A stretch of DNA of 64,000 nt from Micromonospora chaiyaphumensis. Its GTDB lineage: Bacteria; Actinomycetota; Actinomycetes; Mycobacteriales; Micromonosporaceae. Within the stretch, counting starts at the first letter, position 1; the number at the start of each line of letters is the position of its first letter. Both the position numbers and the translations under genes were made by a program. Location of the stretch: positions 496,001-560,000 of the forward strand of contig NZ_FMCS01000003.1 in assembly GCF_900091435.1 (NCBI RefSeq), read 5' to 3'. Positions 1-8,205 of this stretch are shown here, in pieces. The notes beneath the pieces are model-generated. The model was not told the origin of the DNA. It made no database searches and was given only the letters and a program-made list of their open reading frames with translations.

Positions 1-780
1 CAGGCGGTCGTCGCCGGCCTGGCCGTCGTCGCCGTGGCGGGGGCGGGGGCCGGCTCGGTCGCGAACCTCGGGCCGGGCGACGGCTCGCCAACCCCCGGTG
101 CCAGCCGTACGACCGTGGCGCCGAGCGGCACCGGGTCGCCGAGCGTGGCGCCGAGCCCGACGACCCCGGCAACGAGCGCCCCGCCGAGCCCGAACGGCAG
201 CGGCAGGCCCGACCCCGGCGTGGCGGACCTGGGCACCCTCATGCTCCGGCCGGCGGATCTCGGGCCGGGTGCGTGGCGGAAGCAATTGCCCCGCGAGCCG
301 TTCTCCGGCGACACGTGGCGCTGGGCCGATCTGTGCGCGGCCTACCGCAGCTCCGACTACCAGTCGCTGCGCCGGCAGGCGGACCTCGACTTCACCGGGT
401 ACGCCACCGGCTCGGCCGGGTACGTATACGAACACCTGCACCGGTATGCGGACGGGTGGGGCCCGCGGGCGCTCGACGACGTACGTCACGTGCTGGCCAC
501 CTGCGCCGGCACGGCGACACCGTCGACCGTGCCCGGAAGTCCGGCGCCCCGCAGGTTCACCGTCGTGGGCACCGGCTTCGCCGGGGACGAGGCGCTGCTC
601 GTCCGCGAGGAGCAGTGGTACTACGAGGGTGAGACACTTGCCGCCGATCCGATCGTGACGCTCGTCGCGGTGGTCCGGGTCGGCGACCTGGTCGGCACCG
701 TGATGTTCTCGCCCGACCGGGACGAGCCGTACGCGCGGATGGTCGCCACGGCGGCGGCGGACCGGCTCGCGGCGGGGTAG
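1..780 (+). CDS. Membrane-anchored extracellular protein, 5' end outside window
   Basis: The reading frame is already open at base 1, so the true start lies upstream. The first visible residues form the end of a hydrophobic Ala/Val/Gly membrane segment. A Pro/Ser/Thr-rich linker of about 45 residues follows, then a globular domain of about 185 residues with two Cys (in DLCAAY and LATCAG) that could form an extracytoplasmic disulfide. This architecture (cytoplasmic part, one membrane pass, PST linker, outside domain) is common for actinobacterial anchored sensors and anti-sigma-like proteins. No catalytic motif is seen and no function can be assigned. Confidence 0.75.
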   Translation, partial: QAVVAGLAVVAVAGAGAGSVANLGPGDGSPTPGASRTTVAPSGTGSPSVAPSPTTPATSAPPSPNGSGRPDPGVADLGTLMLRPADLGPGAWRKQLPREPFSGDTWRWADLCAAYRSSDYQSLRRQADLDFTGYATGSAGYVYEHLHRYADGWGPRALDDVRHVLATCAGTATPSTVPGSPAPRRFTVVGTGFAGDEALLVREEQWYYEGETLAADPIVTLVAVVRVGDLVGTVMFSPDRDEPYARMVATAAADRLAAG

Positions 781-1002
781 TCGACGGCGGATGGGCGTGG
801 CAACAGCTCGGGCCGGGCGGGGTGCGGTGGTGCGGTGCGGCCGGTCAGATGCCGGAGGACGCGGCGGCCGGGAAACGCTGGTCATCTGAACAGTTCACGG
901 GCCAGGTCCGGCTGGACAGGATCGAGGAGCGGCAGCCGCACTCCAGACACCACATCTTGCGGCAGGCGACGCGGTTACCCACAACATCGGCCAACGTCTA
1001 CT

Positions 1003-1428
1003 ATGATCCGCTGCATGACCGTCGTCGTGAACGCCCGCCTAAAGCCGTCACGCACGCGCCGTGGAAGAACCTACGACTTTCACCTCGACGCTCTGCCGGG
1101 CAGCCTGACAGTGAACGAGCTGCCAGACGGCCGGCCAGCCGAGATTTTTCTCAAGGCCGCGAAGCAGGGATCGACCCTCGCGGGGCTGTGCGAGTCCCTG
1201 TCGATCACCACCTCGCTTGCCCTGCAGTACGGCACACCCGTCGTCGACGTCGTTTGCCGCATGATCAACGCCCGCTTCGAGCCGTCCGGGCGGACTGGTG
1301 ACCCGGAGGTCCCCGTCGCGTCATCGCTCTCCGACTACATTGCCCGTCGCTTGGCGGTGGACTACCTATCCCCTGGCCAACTTGCGCAACTCGGGCTCCT
1401 GCCACCTGCCGAGGCGACCGCGCGATAG
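1003..1428 (+). CDS. Stand-alone TSCPD-domain protein, NrdJ C-terminal-like
   Basis: The 141-residue product matches the C-terminal TSCPD region of class II (B12-dependent) ribonucleotide reductase: it has the EIFLKAAKQGSTLAG block, then LQYGTP, RFEPSG, and a final segment DYIARRLAVDYL. The catalytic reductase barrel is absent, so it is not a reductase by itself. Such isolated domains occur in actinobacteria; proposed roles are regulatory or partner binding, which is inference here. Starts at 1003 and 1015 are both in frame ATGs and no clear Shine-Dalgarno decides between them. A remnant of a degraded nrdJ is the alternative, but the frame is intact. Confidence 0.72.
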   Translation: MIRCMTVVVNARLKPSRTRRGRTYDFHLDALPGSLTVNELPDGRPAEIFLKAAKQGSTLAGLCESLSITTSLALQYGTPVVDVVCRMINARFEPSGRTGDPEVPVASSLSDYIARRLAVDYLSPGQLAQLGLLPPAEATAR

Positions 1429-1538
1429 TCCGCGCGCAGGCCCTGGCTGGCGCGCGAGGCACATGTTGCGGCGAGGCCCACCCGTGGCGGTTCGAACTCG
1501 GCGAAGAACAGTCTCGGGACGTGGGTGACACTTTCCGG

Positions 1539-2717
1539 CTAGCCAGGTGGTGAGGGCCGCTCGGGTGGGCGCCCTCGGGCACGGGCTGCGTCGGATACGG
1601 CGATCGCGGCCAGGACGAGAGCAGCGGCGGCGGCGACCAGCAGCGGCGGCAGGAAGATCGTTGCCGGCGAGATGGCGGCGAGCACGAGGACCCCGGCCAC
1701 GCGGTCTCGGGACACCCGACCGAACACCACGTACTCGAAGATGGCCCGTCCGGCGAGGAACAGTGCGGGTCCGCCGAGGATGACGGCGATCCACGCCGGT
1801 GGTGCGTGCCCCAACGGATGCTCGATGACGAGCTCGTCGCCGACGGAGATCGCGACGATGGCGGCGACCATGACCGCGTGGGCGTACATCGCCGACACGC
1901 CAACGCGGAGCGGATCACGGGCCACGGCGAAGGCCCCGCCCAACACCTCCCCAGCACGGTAGATGTAGATCCACCACAGCAGCACCGTGGTCGCGAACGC
2001 CACCACGACCGCCGCGCCGCGGGCCGCCTCGAAGCCGCCGCTGCTGAGCCCCAACCCCGTCACCAGAATCAGCTCGCCCAGCGCGATGATGAAGAACTGC
2101 CGAAGCCGCTCGGCCAGGAACTCGCCCGAGACCGAAAACTCCGCCGCACCGGCGCGGCCCAGCCTCGGCATGGGCCAGCCGAGTCCGGGCACCGCGTAGT
2201 CCACAGCCACCGCCAACGCCCACAGCACCCCACGCGGCCAACCCTGCACGACCGCGCCCGCGAGCCACGGCACCGCCGACACGCCGAACCAGAACAGCAC
2301 CCGCAGCTCGGGACGCTGCGCCCGCTTGTCGCCCCACGTAAAGATCACGAGAAACAGGCTGCGACCGACCTGGACGGCGACGTACACGCCGGCGAAGGCC
2401 AGGCCACGCCCGCCGAACGCCGCAGGCGCTGCGGCCGCCAGCACCAAGCTGCCGAACATGGCCCCGATGGCCAGCCGCCGTATCGTGGGCTGCCAGGGGT
2501 CGAACCTGTCGCCTACCGCCGCCGACTGGGTCCACACCCACCACAGGGCGAGCAGCAACACCAGCGTCTGGAAGGCGCCGCTCCAGTTCAGATGCTCCAG
2601 CAGTCCTTGCGAGAGCCGGAAGAGCGCGAAGACAAAAACCAGGTCGAAGAACAGGTCCAGGAACGTCGCCCGCTGCTCCTCCGGCCCCCGCACCAGCCGG
2701 GCCGCGCCACCCGTCAT
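1539..2717 (-). CDS. Low temperature requirement A (LtrA) family membrane protein
   Basis: The 392-residue integral membrane protein has the LtrA hallmarks: an N-terminal FLDLFFDLVFVFAL segment, a middle FLAERLRQFFIIALGE motif, and about ten hydrophobic helices. LtrA proteins were named from a Listeria cold-growth locus; their biochemical role is unknown. The ATG at 2717 is chosen because homology begins just after it, although the frame stays open upstream to 3011. A second full copy lies at 25312-26487 and a fragment at 24261-24440. Confidence 0.85.
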   Translation of the reverse strand: MTGGAARLVRGPEEQRATFLDLFFDLVFVFALFRLSQGLLEHLNWSGAFQTLVLLLALWWVWTQSAAVGDRFDPWQPTIRRLAIGAMFGSLVLAAAAPAAFGGRGLAFAGVYVAVQVGRSLFLVIFTWGDKRAQRPELRVLFWFGVSAVPWLAGAVVQGWPRGVLWALAVAVDYAVPGLGWPMPRLGRAGAAEFSVSGEFLAERLRQFFIIALGELILVTGLGLSSGGFEAARGAAVVVAFATTVLLWWIYIYRAGEVLGGAFAVARDPLRVGVSAMYAHAVMVAAIVAISVGDELVIEHPLGHAPPAWIAVILGGPALFLAGRAIFEYVVFGRVSRDRVAGVLVLAAISPATIFLPPLLVAAAAALVLAAIAVSDAARARGRPPERPSPPG

Positions 2718-2851
2718 CGGTTCGCCCCGTTTCTGCCGCTCCTGTCGGCCTCCGAAACAGTCGTACCACCGGCAACGCTGGGGGATGCGGATGTGCTGCT
2801 GCGGCCTGGGGTCGAACGGCCTCGCCCGTGGCGGTGACGGTGGAGGCCGGT

Positions 2852-2907
2852 CCTGATACCGATCTGTCATGCAGGTCCCGAGACCGGACAAGCCGGCTGC
2901 CGGCGAG
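2852..2907. repeat. Interspersed ~55-bp repeat, copy A
   Basis: This segment upstream of ltrA shares the core GCAGGTCCCGAGACCGGACA and flanking bases with 19896-19950, also in noncoding DNA. By eye most positions agree. It contains a short GGTC/GACC inverted repeat. It is probably a dispersed intergenic repeat of the genome. Confidence 0.5.
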
Positions 2908-2949
2908 GTTGACCCTCCTATTTCCGTCAAGTGGGGCGGGTTGCACAGC

Positions 2950-3264
2950 TCAGGCGAGTCCGTAGAGCCGGTTGAGGTCGAGTAGGAAGTGGCCGAGGAC
3001 TGAGCAGGCATGTAGGTCGAGCACTAGGACCAGGAAGACGTTGGGTGTCTCGCAGTCGACCAGGACGTGTTGGTGTGCCCCGTCTGGCGACTGCCAGACG
3101 TAGGTGACGCGGACTTCGGAGAAGTCGTGCCCGTTGAAGTCGTCTTCGGGGATGGAGTCGAAGTAGGGCCAGAAGTCGAAGGGGGGTTCCTGGTCCGGGC
3201 CCACTCTTGTGGGGTGGGGTCCCATCGTTGCCTTGTACTCGTCCTCAGTCAGTCGCGGTGGCAC
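2950..3264 (-). CDS. Conserved hypothetical protein, 104 aa
   Basis: A compact acidic protein with a Trp/Phe-rich middle (PPFDFWPYFDSIP, then VTYVWQSPDG) and a hydrophobic C-terminal half (NVFLVLVLDL). It resembles a small actinobacterial family of unknown function that I recognise only by style. It starts at GTG 3264, inside the end of the IS110 remnant on the same strand (overlap about 20 bp), so the native promoter may have been replaced. No catalytic motif is seen. Confidence 0.55.
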   Translation of the reverse strand: MPPRLTEDEYKATMGPHPTRVGPDQEPPFDFWPYFDSIPEDDFNGHDFSEVRVTYVWQSPDGAHQHVLVDCETPNVFLVLVLDLHACSVLGHFLLDLNRLYGLA

Positions 3265-3700
3265 CAGGCAAGGATGCCTGGTGCAGAGGTGGCGAGGCGA
3301 GCAGCCGACAGGCGTCTCCGGCGATGTAGCGCTTCAGGCAGCGCATGATCTCGGTCTTGGTCTTGCCCTCGGCGGTTCGGCGGGTGACGTAGTCCTTGGT
3401 TGGTTGGTGGCAGCGCATGCGGACCAGCGTGATGCGCCACGGGGCGCGGTCGGCATCGCGGTGACAAGGAGCTGCCCAGCGGTGTCGACGCCGACGCCGG
3501 GCAGGGCGACCAGGCTGGCCAGATGCTTGTCGAGGTCGTCGATCTCGGCCTGGCGCGTGAGCCAGCGGCGGGCGAGGCTGCGCACGGCGGTCTTGGTGGC
3601 GGTGGCCAGGTCGGTCACCGGGCCGGGCCGCAGGGCCGCGCACCCGCGGATACGGCGCTTGCCGGACAGCCCGCTCAGTTGGTGGTGGGTCTCGCGATCC
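3245..3700 (-). pseudogene. IS110-family transposase remnant, frameshifted
   Basis: Pieces of the transposase C-terminal half are visible in two frames. One frame carries VALPGVGVDTAGQLLVTA, the helix-hairpin-helix-like core of Transposase_20. The next frame carries RMRCHQPTKDYVTRRTAEGK followed by EIMRCLKRYIAG, the usual C-terminal region. A frameshift and a loss of residues between them, plus absence of the N-terminal DEDD domain, make it non-functional. Confidence 0.75.
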
Positions 3701-4235
3701 ACCGGTCGGGTCTTTCTTCTTGCCAGGTCAGTTGGCCCGTGAAGTTCCAGTGTCTGCGGAGGTGTTCGAGGAGGTCTTGTTGGGCGGCCTCGATGGGTGC
3801 GTCTGGTGGCGTGTCGGGTAGGTCGCCGCAGCCGATGGCGTCTGGTGTTTCCCGGACCGAGATGCGCCACCGCTGGGGCGTGCGGTAGAGCAGCACGTGA
3901 CTGACGATCCCGTTCAGGGCGAGAGCTCCTTGGGTGCTGCCCGTCGCGGCGGTTCTGGTTTGCGGGCTTTGAATCCAGCGATACAGGAACCACGCCGGGC
4001 AGACTTGGAATGCGTGCCGAGGGCTGCTTACGGCGGCCCCGCCAGAGCTGATCGCAGCTGTTTCATCCACTGTGCGAACGCTCAAGCCTTGTCTCGCTCC
4101 GCAGCCTCTTCGGGGGAGAGGCGGCTGACTGCCAGGCCGGCGTCGGTACGAACGAGTGTCGGCGCGCCGATCCAGCTGGGGTCGTCGGGGGTACGGGTTC
4201 GACCCTGGTATATGGCGGCGCTTGTGAGGTGTACG
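3675..4235 (-). pseudogene. Debris of unidentified protein-coding genes
   Basis: At 3675-3910 one frame reads as plausible protein (ALNGIVSHVLLYRTPQRW, then EHLRRHWNFTG) without a credible start. At 4083-4235 a different frame encodes a coherent stretch (IYQGRTRTPDDPSWIGAP, ending AAERDKA and a stop). Neither is recognised. They look like truncated 3' ends of genes stranded between the IS110 remnant and the downstream hydrolase. Confidence 0.3.
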
Positions 4236-4288
4236 AGCCCCGGGTTTGGGTAGCCCGCGAACCGCGTGTGTCATCAGAGGGGGTGGCA

Positions 4289-5164
4289 GTGGGCGGCGAG
4301 CGGATTCCGGGTTCCTTCACGGAGCAGACGGCGCGGGTCGGCGACGTCACGATCAACTATGTTCGGGGCGGTCGGGGCAGCACACTGGTCCTGCTGCACG
4401 GCTATCCCCAGACGTGGTACATGTGGCGCAAGGTTCTGCCGGAGCTCGCCAAGCACTACACGGTCATCGCGCCTGACCTTCGGGGATCGGGCGGCAGTGA
4501 CGCCCCGGCAGGGGGCTACGACAAGAAGACTCTCGCCGGCGACGTGTACGCCCTGCTCACCCACCTCGCCCTTGATCGCGACGTCAGCATGATCGGACAC
4601 GACATTGGGACCATGGTCGCGTACGCATATGCCGCCGCTCACCGCGACCACGTACGCAAGCTCGTGCTCACGGAAGCGCCGATCCCCGACCAGAGCCTGT
4701 ACCAGTTCCCGTCACTGACCCCGAAGGGACCGGCCTTCTGGAACTTCGGATTCTTCAGCCTTCCCAACGGCCTGCCAGAACAGATCGTGGAGGGTCGCGA
4801 GGCCCTATGGGTGGATCGGTTCACCGATTCGATTCAAGTCCAGAAGACCGCCATCGGCGATGACGATGTCCGCGAGTACGCCCGGTACCTGCAAGACGAC
4901 GCTCACCTGCGGGCCAGCTTCGACTACTTCCGCGCACTGCCCCAAGATGTCGCCGACAACGCCGAGTACGGCAAGACGAAGCTGACCATGCCGGTTCTCG
5001 CACTCGGGGCCCGAGCCAGCCTCGGGGAGGCGGTACCGACCCAGGTCGCGCGGTACGCCACGACGGTAACCGGTGGCGTCATCGAGGACTCTGGCCACTG
5101 GATCTTCGAGGAACAGCCGGCCGAGCTCACCGCACAGCTGATGCAATTTCTCCAACAGCCCTGA
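4289..5164 (+). CDS. Alpha/beta-fold hydrolase, epoxide hydrolase/dehalogenase type
   Basis: The protein has the oxyanion-hole motif HGYPQTWYMW, an aspartate nucleophile elbow GHDIGT rather than a serine elbow, and a C-terminal catalytic His in DSGHWIFEEQP. An Asp nucleophile is typical of soluble epoxide hydrolases and haloacetate dehalogenases; the substrate cannot be deduced. GTG 4289 is preferred because AGAGGGG lies at suitable distance; GTG 4283 and an open frame back to 4229 are alternatives. It stands alone between two IS110 remnants and was probably left or delivered by rearrangement. Confidence 0.8.
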   Translation: MGGERIPGSFTEQTARVGDVTINYVRGGRGSTLVLLHGYPQTWYMWRKVLPELAKHYTVIAPDLRGSGGSDAPAGGYDKKTLAGDVYALLTHLALDRDVSMIGHDIGTMVAYAYAAAHRDHVRKLVLTEAPIPDQSLYQFPSLTPKGPAFWNFGFFSLPNGLPEQIVEGREALWVDRFTDSIQVQKTAIGDDDVREYARYLQDDAHLRASFDYFRALPQDVADNAEYGKTKLTMPVLALGARASLGEAVPTQVARYATTVTGGVIEDSGHWIFEEQPAELTAQLMQFLQQP

Positions 5165-5320
5165 GTCGAACATAGCCCGCCAAGACGCCCATGGCGCATC
5201 CGCTTCCGCGGCGATCAGCGCGCGGAGGTGCCGCGAATCAGTTGGCGGACGAGTGTCGCGCACCAGGCGACGGAGGACAGGGCTCGACCGCGTCTGTCTG
5301 GATATCCCACGTCGCTACTG

Positions 5321-5490
5321 TCAAGCGGCTGCTGACAGTTCCGTCCCAGGGGCGGGCCAGGCGATTGCCTCGTTGTGGAACTGCAGGTGGCGTAGGCAGC
5401 CGTGGAGGATGCCGGCGAGTCGGTTGGCCAGAGCGCGAAGTGCCTGGTGGTGGGTGTTGCCGCGCGGTCGGGCGCGTCGGCCCTCTTGAC
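5321..5490 (-). pseudogene. IS110-family transposase C-terminal tail remnant
   Basis: Reading the minus strand gives RGNTHHQALRALANRLAGIL, then HGCL and EAIAW, and a stop at 5321-5323. This resembles the last segment of IS110/IS116-type transposases. Only about 55 residues remain. It may belong to the same former element as the fragment at 3245-3700, now split by the hydrolase gene. Confidence 0.55.
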
Positions 5491-5529
5491 CAGCAGCTTT
5501 GCTGCTTTACTATGTCACTAGTATAGCAG
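5486..5529 (+). promoter_or_regulatory. Promoter with palindromic operator for the GntR-ABC operon
   Basis: A -35 TTGACC (5486-5491) and a -10 TACTAT (5508-5513) are separated by 16 bp. An inverted repeat with 11-bp arms, CTGCTTTACTA (5502-5512) and TAGTATAGCAG (5519-5529), spaced by 6 bp, overlaps the -10. Ten of eleven arm positions pair. Autorepression of the operon by the GntR protein at this site is inferred; YtrA-type regulators commonly work this way. Confidence 0.7.
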
Positions 5530-5541
5530 TAAGGGGCCATC

Positions 5542-5937
5542 GTGTTCGTCTTCCGGCTCGACACCCACTCCGGCGTGCCGCCGTACCTGCAACTCGTCCA
5601 GCAGGTCCGCCAGGCGGTGCTGCTGGGCTTTCTCCAACCCGGTGACCGCCTCCCGCTCATCCGCGAGGTGGTCGAGGACCTGGCGATCAATCCGAACACC
5701 GTCGCCAAGGCGTACCGGCAGATGGAGCAGGAGAACCTGGTCACCGGCCGGCCCGGTCAGGGCACGTTCGTCAATGAACAGCAGTCGGCCGTGATGCCGG
5801 CATCGACGTACACGTCGCTGCGCCGCGGCCTGGCGGCCTGGCTGCGCCGCGCCTACGCGGCCGGCCTCGACGAGCAGGCGGTCAACGCGCTTTTCACTTC
5901 CGTCCACCAGCAGACGAGGAATGAGGACGTGGCGTGA
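5542..5937 (+). CDS. GntR-family transcriptional regulator, YtrA subfamily
   Basis: At 131 residues it has an N-terminal winged helix (PPYLQLVQQVRQAVLLG, then LPLIREVVEDLAINPNTVAK, then GRPGQGTFV) and only a short helical C-terminal dimerisation region, the size class of YtrA regulators. These typically repress adjacent ABC transporter genes in response to cell-envelope stress or antibiotics. GTG 5542 follows AAGGGG. The stop overlaps the start of the ATPase gene by 4 bp (GTGA), so both are translated together, and the palindrome just upstream is the likely autoregulatory site. Confidence 0.9.
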   Translation: MFVFRLDTHSGVPPYLQLVQQVRQAVLLGFLQPGDRLPLIREVVEDLAINPNTVAKAYRQMEQENLVTGRPGQGTFVNEQQSAVMPASTYTSLRRGLAAWLRRAYAAGLDEQAVNALFTSVHQQTRNEDVA

Positions 5938-6833
5938 CAGCGACCGAGTTCGCGCTGCGCACCGACGGTCTGGGCAAGCGGTACCGGAGGGGCTGGGCGC
6001 TGCGCGACTGCACCCTGGCCCTGCCGGCGGGCGGCGTGATCGCCCTGGTCGGGCCGAACGGCGCGGGCAAGACCACGCTGCTGCGCCTGGTCGTCGGGTT
6101 GCTGGCACCGAGCACCGGCACGGTGGAGGTCCTCGGCCACGACGTCACCGCCAGCACCCCGCAAACTCTGTCCCGGGTCGGGTTTCTGGCCCAGGACCAT
6201 CCGCTGTACAAGCGCTTCACCGTCGCCGAGATGCTCCGCTTCGGCCGGGCCTGCAACCTGCGGTTCGACCAGGGGCTGGCCGAGCGCCGGCTGGCGAAGC
6301 TGGGCATCCCGCTCGACCGCAGGGCCGGCACGCTCTCCGGTGGGCAGCAGGCCCAGGTCGCGTTGGCTCTGGCCCTGGCGAAGCGGCCGGACCTGCTGGT
6401 CCTCGACGAGCCGGTGGCCAGCCTCGACCCGCTGGCCCGGCACGAGTTCCTGCAGGTCCTCATGGGCGCGGTGGCCGAAGGCGGGGTGACCGTCCTGTTC
6501 TCCTCCCACGTCGTGCACGAACTGGAGCGCGTCTGCGACCACCTGGTCGTGCTCAACCACGGCCGGGTCACGCTCACCGGTGACATCGACACCCTCCTCG
6601 CCGAGCACCGGCTGCTCGTCGGCCCGCGCACGGCCACCGACCTCGACCAGGCCAGCGCCGTCGTGGAGGCCGTCCACAGCGACCGGCACACGACCCTGCT
6701 GGTACGCGACGGCGCGATCCCGGCCGCGCCTGGGTGGCAGGCCCAGCCGGTCGCGCTGGAGGACCTGGTGCTGGCGTACCTGCGCCGGCCGTCCGAGCCG
6801 AGCGCCGCGGTCACGTCGGGGGTGGCGGCATGA
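5934..6833 (+). CDS. ABC transporter ATP-binding protein
   Basis: The ATPase has Walker A GPNGAGKT (residues 40-47), signature LSGGQQAQ, Walker B LLVLDEP with a D-loop ASLD, and an H-loop serine-serine-His (FSSHVVHE). It is 299 residues long, with a roughly 80-residue C-terminal extension typical of ATPases that pair with separate ABC-2-type permeases. GTG 5934 overlaps the regulator stop and the gene overlaps the permease start (ATGA). With the YtrA-type repressor this suggests an inducible efflux or stress transporter; substrate unknown. Confidence 0.9.
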   Translation: MTATEFALRTDGLGKRYRRGWALRDCTLALPAGGVIALVGPNGAGKTTLLRLVVGLLAPSTGTVEVLGHDVTASTPQTLSRVGFLAQDHPLYKRFTVAEMLRFGRACNLRFDQGLAERRLAKLGIPLDRRAGTLSGGQQAQVALALALAKRPDLLVLDEPVASLDPLARHEFLQVLMGAVAEGGVTVLFSSHVVHELERVCDHLVVLNHGRVTLTGDIDTLLAEHRLLVGPRTATDLDQASAVVEAVHSDRHTTLLVRDGAIPAAPGWQAQPVALEDLVLAYLRRPSEPSAAVTSGVAA

Positions 6834-7795
6834 CGTGGTTGATCTGGCGCCAGCACCGGACCGAGGTCTGCGTCCTGGGTCTGCTTGTCGGCATGTTCGG
6901 CATTGCCCTGCTCGTGCTCGGGACGCAGGCCCACGACCTGTTCCCCGGCGGTCCCGCCCGGTGTGCGGGAGATGCCGGGGTCAACGAGGCCTGCGCGGCC
7001 TCCTTCCGCCGGCTCGACGAGGAGTACGGGTTCGTCGAGAACCTCCTGGCAGGCTTCTATCTGGTCCCCGTCGTCATCGGTGCGTTCCTCGGTGCGCCAC
7101 TGCTCGCGCGCGAACTGGAGGACGGCACCTGGCAGCTCGCCTGGACGCAGGCCGTGCCGCGGATGCGCTGGCTGGCGGCCAAGCTCGCGGCACTGGCCGC
7201 CGTCACCGTCACGCTCACCGGGATGTTCACCGCGCTGCTCACCTGGTTCCGTCAGCCATTCGACGCGTGGGAAGGGCGGTTCCAGTACGACGCCTTCGAC
7301 CTGGAGGGACTTGTTCCGGTGGCGTACGCGCTGTTCGCGTTCGGCGTCGCCACCGCCGCCGGGGCGATCCTGCGGCGCAGCCTGCCGGCGTTCGGCGTCG
7401 CGTTCGGGGCGTTCCTCGCCACCCGGATGCCGGTGGCGCTGTTGGCCCGTCCCGCGTACGCCCTGCCGCTCACCACCATGGAGCCGATCCCCGTCGGCGG
7501 CTCGAAGGACCAGGAGGCGCCCAGCTTCGCTGACTGGATGATCGAACGCGGCTACGCAGACGCCACCGGGCGCAGGCTGAGCTGGACCGAGTACTACGAG
7601 CTGGAGGCCGCCGCCAACCGGGCCGGCGCCAACCTCAACCAGTTCCTGCACGCGCGGGGCATCCAGCAGTTCAAGGTCTACCACCCGGCCGACCGGTTCT
7701 GGACGTTCCAGCTCATCGAGGCGGCCCTGTTCGTCGCTGTCGCGGCGGTCCTGATCGGTGTGGTGGTGTGGCGGGTACGGCGCCGTATGATCTAG
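6830..7795 (+). CDS. ABC transporter permease, ABC-2-like
   Basis: The 321-residue membrane protein has about six hydrophobic helices, beginning with TWLIWRQHRTEV just before the first, a large extracytoplasmic loop of about 85 residues before the last helix, and an Arg-rich C terminus (VWRVRRRMI). The LIWRQHR start is typical of permeases paired with YtrA-regulated ATPases in actinobacteria. ATG 6830 lies in the ATGA overlap with the ATPase gene. It should form the membrane channel of this exporter. Confidence 0.85.
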   Translation: MTWLIWRQHRTEVCVLGLLVGMFGIALLVLGTQAHDLFPGGPARCAGDAGVNEACAASFRRLDEEYGFVENLLAGFYLVPVVIGAFLGAPLLARELEDGTWQLAWTQAVPRMRWLAAKLAALAAVTVTLTGMFTALLTWFRQPFDAWEGRFQYDAFDLEGLVPVAYALFAFGVATAAGAILRRSLPAFGVAFGAFLATRMPVALLARPAYALPLTTMEPIPVGGSKDQEAPSFADWMIERGYADATGRRLSWTEYYELEAAANRAGANLNQFLHARGIQQFKVYHPADRFWTFQLIEAALFVAVAAVLIGVVVWRVRRRMI

Positions 7796-7799
7796 CGCC

Positions 7800-7900
7800 C
7801 TGACCACAGACGTTCACGGTGTTGCTGCCGTACTGGGCGCCGCGGTCGCTGTGGAAAATCGAGGAAACCGTGCCGGCCCGCCTGCTGCCGGACCCCAGAG
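7800..7900 (-). pseudogene. IS3-type integrase core fragment
   Basis: The minus strand reads FHSDRGAQYGS, the signature around the second catalytic Asp of rve-type integrase cores in IS3-family orfB transposases. Only about 30 residues survive, and the frame runs into unrelated sequence on both sides. Confidence 0.55.
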
Positions 7901-7904
7901 GACC

Positions 7905-8205
7905 CGTTGATGAAGAGGCGTTCGACATGCTCGCCGCGCATCGCCAGTCGTCCATGCGATATGTATCCTTGCTGACTGGAACCTGCCCCTCCAGCTCATG
8001 CCATCCCACGGATTCGCTGGGTGACGCCGGCAGATCGGAGTGACTTGGGCTGCTCACATGCTGAGGACTGCCCCCTCTTTCCCCTGCTCAACGCAAGCTT
8101 GAGCGTCTGGCGTAACCACTACTGCGACAGCGCGGAGGGTTGGCGGACATGCGCCAGGTACCAGCTGTACAGGACTGGCCAGCTCGTGCCAATCACGCTC
8201 CTGCC
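7905..8205 (+). repeat. Duplicated ~290-bp segment, copy A
   Basis: This stretch covers the leader region and first ~55 codons of the gene starting at 8045. It is closely similar (by eye about four in five bases) to 9163-9455. Conservation extends through noncoding DNA upstream of the start, including the GCCAGTCGTCCATGCG block, so promoter and Cys-rich N-terminal module were duplicated together. Confidence 0.75.

Noticed and set aside
1915..2946. 343-codon frames on both strands within ltrA
   Set aside because: Neither has family motifs; the LtrA frame explains the DNA.
5894..7807. 637-codon minus-strand frame across the ABC operon
   Set aside because: It lies opposite three well-supported genes and is low in hydrophobic order, so it is a shadow.
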